From NCBI GenBank assembly GCA_029783825.1, contig JAREIK010001468.1, positions 558,001 to 622,000 of the forward strand: a stretch of 64,000 nt of DNA, in the 5' to 3' direction. The DNA comes from Sapria himalayana (taxonomy: Eukaryota > Streptophyta > Magnoliopsida > Malpighiales > Rafflesiaceae). Under the pieces are notes generated by a model. That model was given only the letters and a program-made list of their open reading frames with translations, was not told where the DNA came from and did not search any database. Made by a program: the position numbers and the translations under genes. Shown piece by piece: positions 48,011 through 60,168 of this stretch (positions within the stretch are counted from its first letter, which is position 1; each line of letters begins with the position of its first letter).

Positions 48011-49060
48011 CTAATTTATTTTCTAACAAAAAAAAATTGAATTTTTAATTTTTTAGTTTTTGTTTTTTTAATTTTTTAATTTTTTTGCTAAAATATTTAT
48101 TTGAACTGCCAGTTAATGCCAATTAATTAGAAATAAATTAATGCCAAATAATATTTCTCAAATAAAATATCTTTAATGTTCTTCTAAACAATTATATAAT
48201 TGTTAGTCTTGAAGGTAAATAAGTAAATAATTCATAAATTAGATGTATAATTGTTAGTCTTTAATGCTAAAATAACACATCTTTATAATAAATATGTCAT
48301 TTAATAATTATTTTTTAAAAATATATGATTTATAAAAAAATTAGTATTATTTTTAATAATTCTTAAGATAGTAAATTTATTATAAATTTATTTGTACAAA
48401 AAATAGATAGGGTCCATAAAGTAAAAAATTTAAATATATATAACTATCATATAATTAATTTAGTTGTACAAGATAATTTAAAAATCAAAATTATGCTCAT
48501 TTGAAGCAATTAGACTTGGTATAAATTTTTTGTATTAATCTAATAAATTATGAAAATTTTATATTTTAGCATAATTAATATTTTCAAAAAAAAAATTATT
48601 AAGATATTCAACATCATTACATATATTCAGATTTTAATTAATAATTTTGAAAATATTTAACAAATATCCTGTTACTTTATGAACTAGTTGTTCGTATGGA
48701 TCCAATAGTTAAGATGAATGGTTTAAAAAATATTTAAATTTTCATAATTATTGGTACGAACAAACCATCGAAATAGGAGGTAAAATATATAAATAACTAA
48801 ATAATTTATATAAATATAATGAGAATAAATATGGTAATATTTATTAAAATATTATAACTCCAATTTCATTTTTATTAATTATTAGAAATATTTAAAGTAA
48901 TAAAATTAAATCTAGTTTAGTAATAAAAAACATAAGAGAAAGTTAGTTACAAAATCAAAATAAAATTTTAACTAAGTAGTTCATTGGCCATTACATGGTT
49001 GGCATACAAGAAAAATATCTATTTTATCTTGTATGCCCTACTTAACTTCTCTTATTTTTT
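48010..49060. other. AT-rich spacer
   Basis: No gene, RNA or classifiable repeat seen. Confidence 0.5.
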
Positions 49061-52000
49061 TTCTACTAGATTAAGTATCATGGGTACCAGAGTTGTGTCC
49101 AATGAATTAGTTCAAAACTCTAAATGGCATAGCGTGTCTCAAAACTAAATGAATTTCTCTTGCCTTAGCCTACCCTTGGGGTAGAATCTATCAAATATAA
49201 TCTTCATTATAACTATATTTTCTATAAGTATTGAATACATGATGTATTAATATATAAACCCTAATTTTGGAAGCTAGTCTTATTATCATGGTCTGTACAA
49301 AATTTAGGACTAAAATTATGTTTAACCATTAATTGAGGAATCTTTGAATCTGGGATTTCTATAACTATGGCACCTCAATTGGCTAATTATATGACTCATG
49401 TTAATACTACCTCTCAAGTTGTTGTGTAAATATTTCTAATACCGAACTTGTCAAGTGAGTCATTGGGGTTTCTACTATAAACTACTTTGAACAAAATGTC
49501 AACTAATCGATCCTCGTATTTAACAAACATGCATTGAATAATGTTTTCTGTTAGGTTCTACTTGATGAAATGTTTGTCTACCTCCACTTGTCTGGTGTGA
49601 TCATGTTGAATTGAGTAGTGGGATATGTCGATGGTAGCTTCATTGCCATATAAAAAATTCATTGCAGGGTCAAGAGAAAAGCCGACCTTTGTTAGCAAAC
49701 TTCTAAGCCTGAGAAGCTCACATATTTCTTTTTCCATGTATCAGAATTCAACTTCAGTACTAGATAATGCTGCGACCTTCTATTTTTTACTCATCCATAT
49801 AACTAAGTCTTCCCTCACGAATGTAATGTAGCAAGAAGTTGATTTTCTATCAAAAATGTTCCCCACCTAGTCAACATACTTGTACCCACCCTTCAATATT
49901 CATATGAGTATTATTGGAGAACATTAATCATCTTTCTGGTGATGGCTTTAGATAGTAGAAAATCTGAATTACAGCACTCATATGATCATCACCATATTAT
50001 GCATAAATTGGATTGCCATAGTTATGGCATAATCAATGTTTGGATGAGTGTGAGATAAGTAAATGAGCTTCCCTATTAGTCTTTGATATCTCACCTTATC
50101 GACTGACACCTAGTTTGGATATTCTCCAAGTTAATGGTTTTGCATAATTATCATATCCATAGGTTTACACTCCAGTAATCTCCTTTCCATTAATAAGTCC
50201 AGAACATATTTTCATTGAGAAAGAAACAAATCTTTTCTTGACCTTATCATCTTGATTCCATGAATATACTCGGGCCCTCATGAGTTCTTCATTTTAAATT
50301 TAGTAGATAGTTGTTCCTATAGCCTCGACATCTCGTCAGTGTCATCCCTCATATTTATCATATCAACCACATAGACTATTAATAATATTAATTTGCTTTG
50401 TTGGTGTCACGAAAGAGAGTATGGTTAGAGTTACTTTGGTGATAATTATACTACTCATAACCGAATTAAGTTGGCCAAACCATGCTCGCATGCTCGTAAT
50501 AATTATTTTAAGTCATACAATATCTTTTCCAATTTACAAACAATTTTAGTCCTAGTCTATCATATATATATATATATTGATGGAATATCCATGTATACCT
50601 TCTCATCAAGTTTGTCATGAAGGAAATAATTCTTTACATTGAATTGATGGAGTGGTCAGTCTAAGTTTGATGTAAGAGACAACAAAACTCTAATCGTATT
50701 TAGTTTTGCCATTAGTGATATGGTTTCTAACTAGTCTATATCATATATTTAGGTAAAACCCTTTGCCACAAATATTATTTATACCAATTAATTGACTTGT
50801 TTGCCTTGTAATATATAGAGAATACCCAATTGCATCCTATGGTTTTTTTTTCATATAATATTAGTACTAACTTTTATGTGTTATTTTTTTTTAATGCTTC
50901 TAATTCTTCATGCATTGCTTGTTCTCACTCTTGATCGGATAATGTCTCCTCAACACTGAGAATATGATTGGAGGATAGTGTTTGAGTGAAAGTCTTGAGC
51001 AATCTGGACAAACTTTACACAGACACATAATTTGCAATTGGGTATCTAGACTACCTTCCTTTTAAATATGGACTATACCTGTTTAGTAGTTTCTCATTAT
51101 TATGTCTAAAAGGCAATTTTTAATTAGTGGAGGAATTTGAAACAAATGTGTAGTAGTATGAGTTCTTACCTCAGGAACATTATTAGAATGAGGAGAGTCT
51201 TCGGGTACTGAGGAGTGATGGGATTGAGTGTACTTTATATTTTTTTGGTTCATGTATAGCGACTTCTATTTTAGTTTCAAAGGTTAATGTTTCATTTTCA
51301 TGCAAGTCAACCTTTCTATTATCTGGTTCAATGCTTATCCTTATAGGTCATTAACAAATTTATCTCTTCCAGTTACAACTTTCGTGAAGAGAAGAATTAA
51401 GTATTGGCAAAGAGTATACATTTTCAGACTCAAAAAATGTAATATCCATGGTGATATAAGTCCTATTGATAATGGGGTCATAACATCAAAAAACCTTTTC
51501 ATGCAGACCATATCCCAAATTTTGGTATTAACTGGCACATGGGTCCAACTCTGTTCATTTAATTTTTTTGTGGAGGTGAACAAAAGCAATGCACCCAAAT
51601 ATTTTAGGGGAAAGTATCAATATGAAAGAAAGAGATATATTAGTAGAGAGTATTTGTAAGAGTTTTAAAGTGTAGAATTTTGGTTGGCATTTGGTTGATT
51701 AAATACACCCAATAAACATAATATTTGGTTAATAAAATGTAAATAAACCTAGTAGACACAGCATTCCCCACCAATTGAAACTTGGTATGATCATGTCATG
51801 GAGTAGAGAACGAGATATCTCTAAAATATGTCAATTTTTCTTCTTGGTTATTATTATAGTGTTTGAGAGTATGAGGTTTTATAGAGAAGACTATGTTATT
51901 GAAAATAAATCAGAAATCTCTTTTTGATGATGACTTTTCCACCATAATTTTTATAAAGAATTTTTATTGTGGAAGAGAATCGAGTCTAAACCATGGCATG

Positions 52001-52110
52001 AAATGCTAGAAACATAGTGAAAACTTCATCTCTGGTTTTTAACAAATATAGTCATTTCATTTGAGCATAATCATCAACAAAAATTACCAATACATGATGG
52101 CCAGAGAGAG
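49060..52110 (-). mobile_element. Decayed Ty1/copia element (integrase, RT, RNase H, 3' LTR)
   Basis: Read on the minus strand, integrase starts near 52102 (VIFVDDYAQMK), with the C-terminal GALLLFTSTKKLNEQSW at about 51600-51540. RT lies at 50550-49950 (VYVVDMIN where VYVDDI is expected, then KYVLDLL, RYQRLIGKLIYLSHTHPNID). RNase H lies at 49780-49430 (LSSTEVEF, ISHYSIQHDHTRQVEVDKHF). After the stop comes cttgagaggtagta, a copia-like polypurine tract, and a probable 3' LTR to about 49060. Stops and frameshifts throughout. Confidence 0.88.
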
Positions 52111-54050
52111 TGGATATTAGTGATACCCTCATGCATTAGAGAAAATTAATAGAGTGGATAATATGATAATTTTATTCAATAAAAATCTAAGAAAATAAAG
52201 AGATAAAAAACTAAAACAAAAAAAAAGACCAAGCTCAAGGTTAAACATCCTTAAGAATTCGAGATGATTAATGCATTAGTTTGTCTAGTACTAAGAGAGG
52301 GAAAAGAACAACTCGTGGAGGTTCCAAATGATTTATTTGGCAGGAATTTTAAGATATTTATTTTATGAAAAAGGAAATGAACTAGATAAAATATTCATTT
52401 CTAATTAAGGTATGTTCAATTTTGGTAAGTTAATTTTTATTTTGTCAAAGATAAAGAATATTCATTTCTAGTAAAGGTGTGTTCAATTTGAATAAGTATC
52501 AAAAAAAAAAAAAAAAGTTAATTGATTCTAAGTTTTCCAAATGCTTTGTTTTTGCTAATTCAAGTTTGGTTTCCAAAATTGGAATAAATGAGACAATAAA
52601 AGAAAATATGTCAATGTTGATTGCAAATTATTTAATATAGGTAAAATAAATATTGATTATATTTTCATTCCATATAATCTTGGGTACATTGTGAAAAATA
52701 TTATTTTCTTCAAAGTTAAATAGATTAATATTTACTAAATAGTAAATAACATCTATTTTACTCTCTTAGTTTTCACTAGGTTTTGGTTTTACCAAATAAA
52801 AAGGCATTGATTGTATACTATCTTGATCCAAGAACACAATAATACCGTGTGAAGAACTTAAAAAAATTATGAACATATAAAAATATCTTGATTTCCATAC
52901 TTTTGAATGTTGTTTATATGTAGTATCTTTAAATTTTTTTCCATTTAGAACATTACGAAATTAGTCATTAGAAAAACATAAATCACCAAATAGGAAGCCT
53001 ACATGAATACAAGTAGTGGTAGTATTTCATTCACTCCATAAAAGCATAATTTTGTTGTATTGATAAGTAAAGCATAATTAGTTATTACTTATACAGAAAG
53101 TAATAAGTGCATGTTATATCATTGCTAACCCAAAAAAGATGTATTGACTTGCATGTTATTATAGTATAATTATTTTGCATGTCTATACTACCCAAAATAA
53201 CTAGATGGTATAAAATGTGGCTATTATGTGATAAGATACATGAAGGATATCATTGATGATCCAAGTCTCCTATCTATGAAGGTTTGTACTTTTTAATAAT
53301 TTTTTAAAATTTAATACAGTAACATTTGTTTCTCGACTCAACTAATCATCATGTATTTATAATTAATTATCAATTTCAAGAGAATATATCATATATCAAA
53401 GTTAAGCTTGATCAAGTGTGATATGAGTAGATTATGTTGGTAACCTAATTAATTATTATATATACATGAATATATAAATTAACATAACCTAAACTTAACT
53501 TATATTGCATCATGTTTACTTACCAAATTTAATTTATAAAAAAAAAAATAAATAAATAAATAAATATATATATATATATATTGTTAACACGCAAAGCTTT
53601 TAAGTTGAAGAAATGATATGCAACCAAGAAGAATATTTTTGACTTTTTTTTTTCTTATTCTTTATTACTAGTTTTGATGAGAATGTTATATATCTAACAT
53701 TGTTTTGTGTTTAAGTTATAAAAAATATTTGTTATTGTGTCAATGAACATTTTATTTCTTTCACTTATTAGTTGTAAATTCAAACTTGTTTTGTGTTAAT
53801 GTGCTAATTAAATTATGGGGGCTATGTGGAAGCTTATATTTTGTTGGATGTGGTTCATAGTCACTTCAAATCTCAGCATAGATGTTATATATATATATAT
53901 ATATATGCTCTTCATTGGTTATGCAAAGATGTTATACATTTTTGGTTTATTATTTTTAAGAGTAGTGTACTTTAGTCATATACTATATTTTCAAAATTAG
54001 TATAAGATTATCTTGATTCAATTTTATTAGAGATCATAATCTCACCTTGA
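52110..54050. other. AT-rich spacer between copia relics
   Basis: Contains a small direct repeat (ttcatttcta..aaggt.tgttcaattt at about 52400 and 52460), an A-run at 52501-52516 and (AT)n at about 53565-53580 and 53890-53906. No gene. Confidence 0.45.
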
Positions 54051-54139
54051 TACCAAATGTGAAAATTCCTGATCCATGCAACCATACCTTTGAGATGAAA
54101 TGTTAGGATCCCAAGTAGGAATCTGAGAAATCTGGAGTA

Positions 54140-57100
54140 AGCTATAACCTCCTCCCATACCAAATATTAGAAATCATGATATGATTTAAGATTGTGGGAA
54201 TGAGAACTCCCAGAGATGAAGCACACAATGCACGAGAAAAAAAGGAGAGAGAAACCACAAGAGAGAGGAGGAAAATTTTACTATTACTAAATAATTCATT
54301 TATAATAATCACTCGCACTCTCCATGTTTACTATTTATATTTACAGGCACTTATATAGTAAACCAAAAAACTTCTTTAAACTTAAGACCAGAGTAACAAC
54401 AACATACTCAAGTTGCAACTTCATTCATTAATGTCTTGTCATGATACCAAATAACAACGTTATGACATGAATCCTTTAGTCTTTCAATTGCAACAACACA
54501 AATAAGTTGTGACTTTATTTATTCATTTCTAGACGCTAAAGAGCAAGGTCACAACTTAAATCCTTTAGTATTTCAATCATAACAACATACTATAGATTGT
54601 GACTTCATCCATGTCGTGATGCCACAATTCAAGTTATGATATTGAATACATGTAACTTTAAAAGTATGAGTCAATCCTAATATTCTCTTTCTTAGTAAAT
54701 ATTTATTCTTCATCATAATCTTAGCTTTGTTTTGTACCATTAGAACTTTTCATTACCCATTACTTTTTTCAAGTAAGCAACACAATTCTTCTTTGTGTTG
54801 AATTTCTCCAATTGAATCACCCTCTGACCAACTTGCTAATGAAGTGGTATTGAATGTCGATTTACTTCATTTGATCATGAAATGCTAGACTTGTTATTAA
54901 ATGAATAACATTTTGATGGTCACATCTAAGTCTCAACTCCTTCTACTTGAAGCCAAGCTCTGCACATTGTCTTATTATCTAGATAGCTCTTTACTTGTAT
55001 TTTTAAGTGCCATGTATTCTATCTCAGTGAATGATAGGGTTATAACTTGCCTTTTGTTCATTCAGGTCACAGATCCACCATGCAAGTTGAACATATACAT
55101 GCTCTTGAATCTTATGATATCCACATCTCTACCCAATTAGCATCAACAACTCCATTGTCCCCAAAGTTCTCTACCTTATTGTTATTACCAAACAAAAACA
55201 CAATCTATAGTACCACAAAAATATTTGAGCACTCTTTTAATTTAAATTCTCTTTCTATGGGTTGGACATGCACTAGCTTAGTACTCATACAACATGTGAA
55301 ATATCATGTCTCATACAAACCATATTATACATTAATATTTTGATAACACTAGTTTACAAAATAAAAGCTATCTCCTCTTTGTCCTACTGAGTAGTCGGGC
55401 ACTACTCAACTATCAACTTTATCCTATTCATCAAAAAAGTTCTCATCAGCTTGCAATTAGATATGTTATACTTCTAAAGTATTCCTTAAACATACTTATA
55501 TTACCCAAGAAATCACATGATCTTTTCATGATCTCTCTGAATATGCATGTCTAGTATAAAGTTTGCTACTATGAAAGCTATCATGCCAAATACTTTTGCT
55601 AGCAACCCTTTCTCCAATAGCATATCATTAATAATATCATGTTAGAATAACATAGTTATTACATAACTATTTTCTGTACACTTTGGTGGATAGCCTCATA
55701 TCTACTAAATCTCAACTATAAGAAATATGAATCAAACTTTTGATACCACATCTTTGAAGACTACTTCTGCCCATATAGTGATTTTTTAGCATGCACAATA
55801 AGTTTTTCTTATCTTTCACCTTGAAATCGAATGACTGCTTTGTGCTCCATATAATTCTACTCTCTTAGTATTTGTGAAGGAAATTCATCTCCATACCTAA
55901 CTACTCAACCTTTAAATCATGCATAGCTATAATAACCAACACCACCCAAATGAAGGACATCTTTGCCATCAGGAAGAAGATCTCATCATAGTTAATATCT
56001 TCAACCCAAGAATACTCTTTATCAACTAGCTTTGCTTGGTACTAATCAATCTTTCCACTAGCTTTTATCATTTTTTTTTTTTAATACCCACTTGTATCCT
56101 ATTACTTTCCAATTCGATGGTAACTTTATTAAGCTTTAAGAATTGTGCTTATTCAATGATTGTAACTCTTTTTTTCATGGTATGCTTCCACTCATTTGAC
56201 TCACGAGAGACTCTTACCTGCACCATAATATTTGTCTCATCTTTTATGACATGAAGAGCATGATATGCACTATCAACTTACCTTACATGTGATTTTCTAA
56301 CTCGTATAGACATCCTCAACATAGATGTTATTTCAGTTGCTTATTCCTCAATAGATTCTCCAGACTATGTCAGCACTACCTCTTTATCAAGAGCATCTAT
56401 ACTGCTATTGGAATGAAGTCACAACATATTTCGTGTTGTCATGACTAGAAGATGTCATGGCTCACTCTGTAAAATCACAACTAGAAAACGTCATGACTCT
56501 CTTTGTAATGTTGCGACTAGAAGATGTTGTAACTCTCTTTCTCCATTAAGATCACTCATGCCATGGCAGCTTAGGAATGCTCTACTATTGTACTCATGAA
56601 CTTGACATCTCTATGAAGATGACCAATCTTATCTCCAGGTTTTAAGGTTCGTGGTCCCTGATGGCATCCTTATTGTTAATTAACTTGTACTTCTTTAATT
56701 TGAAGTATATCTTGTTCCTCTTTTTCACTGATACATGGACATATACATGGCACCCAAAGATGAGCTATACTTAGATTTCTTCCATACAATATCTCAAATG
56801 GTGTTTGATCATTCATTGCTAATATATAAGTGTAATATCCAACTCCTCATGCACCTGACATTCTCCATCAATGTTCTGTTCGGCATTTTAGTCACTTCGT
56901 TCTACTATGGTGTCATCCTGATCATTTTCTACCTGACAATAACTTGCTTAGCATATAATTGATCAATAGTAAAGCAATCATATATTATCCATATGCAAAA
57001 CCTTTAAACTCCTTGAATTTGTTCTCCTTTAGTACTTTGAACTCCTTGAACTTTTTCAATACCATAGTTTTCTTCTGAACGAAGAAGACCTATCCATACC

Positions 57101-57890
57101 TAGAGAAATTATAAAAAAAAAAAATGGTGTGTAATACCTTAAGTGATATCTCTAGGTTTCCCCAATTAAGTCATTGTGAATCAAATCTAGTAGTGTCGTT
57201 GATCTGATGACCGTAGATTTGAATTTCACCATTTTCTTCTTTCCTCACATGCATTTCTAGCAGAAATCGAACTCTTTTGAATAATTTGGTAGTCTTTTCG
57301 CTATTTTAATCAAGGAAACAATTGACTGACACTTCTCACTAATATGCCCTTAGTCTATGATGCTGCTACTTGGTTCCATGCCGTGTCATTGAATTAGGTC
57401 ATGGCATTATGTTCCCATGGTGCAACTTTGAACTCGGTCATGACATTATACTAGGTCATGACATCATGTTTCCATGTCATGAATTTGAATTATTATTCTC
57501 TATGAACTTCTTGTTCTCCATAGCTTGCTTATTTCTCATGGGTTTCTTCTCATAAATATAAGAGTCACTAATAAGAGACATGATGGTGCTTTCTAGTAGC
57601 TTGTAAGTCTTGTGATCATAATAGAATCCTACCCCATTATCGGCCATCATATTCACAAATGTCAAACTTCTGCTTCAGTCTATAATATACATAACTCCTA
57701 AAATGAATTTGACAGTCCTATCATGTAGCTTTACCTCTACCTTCCTAGAACTAATTATCTTCACCACTAAGTTGTTTCCCACAGTCACATCTCTTCTATG
57801 CTTGCTACATTTCTAATACTTACATTTCTAAACTTTTTTGCTAATTTAAGGTTTGGGTCGTTGTTGCTTAGATGGCCATGATAGCCAGAC
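54140..57890 (-). mobile_element. Second decayed Ty1/copia element, different lineage
   Basis: Minus strand, in order: a zinc-knuckle-like KSGYHGHL near 57880; a gag-pre-integrase domain (KVEVKLHDRTVKFILGVMYI) at about 57740-57680; integrase start (LLDLIHNDLIG) at about 57190-57160; integrase end (NDQTPFEILYGRNLSIAHL) at about 56810-56750; RT remains at 56130-55800; RNase H (LSFTEIEYMALKNTSKEL) at about 55040-54980. A 3' LTR-like segment with CTATATAAG (54351-54359) extends to about 54140. No 5' LTR was found before the UXT 3' end. Nonfunctional. Confidence 0.85.
54380..54660 (-). repeat. About 90-bp tandem triplication in the copia LTR region
   Basis: aatcctttagt.tttcaat, then caacaacac/ataacaacat, recur at about 54391, 54471 and 54560 with interspersed GTTGTGACTT / GTCACAACTT words. 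Confidence 0.7.
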
Positions 57891-58232
57891 TTCATAGGCA
57901 AAAGCAACGCTTTTTGTGCTATTTCAGCTTTAAGAACAATTTTTTTTTTTTTTTTGATGAAATAAAAATTCTGGCTTGTTTACAGCGGAGGCAGCCATTG
58001 ATGCACTCTGTTCGAGGTCTGAACGAGCCAATTAAAAAGAAATACAGACAACTCATGCCGCGAAGAAAAAAGCATCGATAAATGAGACTGGCCAATCTAT
58101 TCCAGGCGCTTGTACAGATGATCTCAACACGAGGCGCCAATTGTCCTCGTGCTTGCTGCTTGCTGCAGGATCACCCACCATCTAAGCAACAATGGCGATC
58201 ATCATCAGTACCGAGGAAATGAAGAAGAGGGC

Positions 58233-58349
58233 TCATGCCAGCAGATCCTTGTTAGAATTCCAAGGAACTTGAGGAGCGACAGCGCCATCAGGCAAGATGC
58301 CAGCCCCGTTCTCCACCACGACCAATGGGTCTGTTTCATCTTCCCTCGC
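58233..58349 (-). CDS. UXT: UXT last exon, stop TGA
   Basis: Acceptor tggtag, AREDETDPLVVVENGAGILP then DGAVAPQVPWNSNKDLLA-stop. The ExDPL..ENG pattern is the family's cytosolic tail. The 3' UTR presumably runs to about 57950. Confidence 0.9.
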   Translation of the reverse strand, partial: AREDETDPLVVVENGAGILPDGAVAPQVPWNSNKDLLA

Positions 58350-60135
58350 CTACCAATCCAGATTCCAGCAGAGGAGCAATAAGAACGAAAGCAAAAGTTT
58401 AAAAAAAAAAAAAACAGAGGAAATCAGAGGAAGAAGATGAAGATCACCTGGGTCAATGTTGGCGGCGAGTCGGCGGGCTTGTGCTGGCTCTCAGCGGCGC
58501 ACAAGTAAGAATAGAGTATCATCCCCAGGAGGGCAATGAGTATGCCTATGATGTTGTGCCAGCTGAACGGGTCGTGTAGAAGAACATAGCCGAAGGCCAA
58601 GACGAGGCACGTTTTCAGGTGACCCAGAACCTGGTAGGTGACGGGGGATGTCTTTCCGATCACCAGAAACGTGCTGAAGTTGACTGACACGGATATCAGG
58701 CAGGACAGAACAATGAAGAACTGCATCACCATCCCCCAATCAATGACACACACACACATATATATGATATGATATATGACACACACACATATATATGATA
58801 TGATATATGACACACACACATATATATGATATGATATATGACACACACACATATATATGATATGATATATGACACACACACATATATATGATATGATATA
58901 TGACACACACACATATATATGATATGATATATGACACACACATATATATTATATGATATATGACACACACACATATATATTATATGATACATGACACACA
59001 CACATATATATTATATGATATATGACACACACACACATATATTATATGATATATGACACACATATATATTATATGATATATGACACACACACATATATAT
59101 TATATAATATATGACACACACATATATATTATATGATATATGACACACACACATATATATTATATGATATATGACACACACACATATATATATGATATGA
59201 TATATGACACACACAGACACACACAGACACACACACACACTCACTCACTCACACACACACACACATATATATATATGAGAAGAGTGGAGCGGCATAGCCT
59301 ACTCACCAGCACTTGAGGAGTGTATTGGAAAGCAAAGACATTTTGATTGGCCAGGAGGGCATCTAGAAATGGGCCGATAACGAACAAGGTTATTGCTTGG
59401 TAGGGGCAAGATTGGTAGAGTAGCTGAGTGGAAGAGACCTTGAACTTCTTCTGGATGGTGTTGGTCATCTTCAAAATCAATTGGTCAAGTTCAAATTTGT
59501 CAACTTTATAAAGAAAAGAAAAAAGAATAAACATTGCCTAATTCAAAAAGACAAAACTGCCCAATCACAAGGGCACATACTACTGGAATGGAGGAATTAC
59601 CTATTTTGACCCTGGTCCCCCAAAACCTACTCTACTCAAATATGGGAGCCGAGGGAGAATATGGGATGAGTAGGAGGGGAAAGGTGTCCTAAAGATGTCG
59701 GATATGCTTCCCTAGGGTGTCCCAAGGCCCATAATACCCTAGTATTATGGGCCTTGCCTACTCCGACTTGGGGGCCTTAAGGCCCGTATATGAGAGGCCG
59801 AAGGATAATATGGGATGGGCTAGAGGGGGAGGGCAAAAAAAAATTAAAAAAAAAATTAAAAAAAAATTAAAAAAAAAATTAAAAAAAAATTAAAAAAAAA
59901 TTAAAATTTTAGATATGGAAAGCAAAAAAGGATACTATCTGAGCAACACAGGTGGTGACCACGGCGAGCACAGATAGGATAGAGCCCAGCACGTTCAATT
60001 GCAGATCAGTTACAGTGGCAATTCCAACCCCAAACAGCAGGAGGCCCAGAGAAAGCTGAATATTTCGACTGCCAACCATGCAACCATCATATAACATCAA
60101 ACACACCCAATTTTAGCATAAAAAAAATATAAACA

Positions 60136-60168
<33 letters not shown>

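Noticed and set aside
49070..49100. Plus-strand TGGGTACCAGAGTTGTG resembling a copia primer site
   Set aside because: Orientation conflicts with the minus-strand element and no plus-strand gag follows; probably chance.
51300..51659. 119-codon plus-strand frame
   Set aside because: Antisense to the copia integrase, which explains the open stretch.
54035..54175. Two TTTGGTAT-type copia primer-site look-alikes on the minus strand
   Set aside because: Both are poor matches and lie downstream of RNase H, where no primer site is expected. They might mark a tandem LTR, but I cannot show it.
58424..59244. Cys/His/Tyr/Ile-rich open frames and a CRISPR-like look of 31-bp repeats
   Set aside because: The units are contiguous with no unique spacers, lie in a plant intron and arise from (CA)/(TA) repeats. 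Only the right-hand UXT exon part of the 58424-58939 frame is real.
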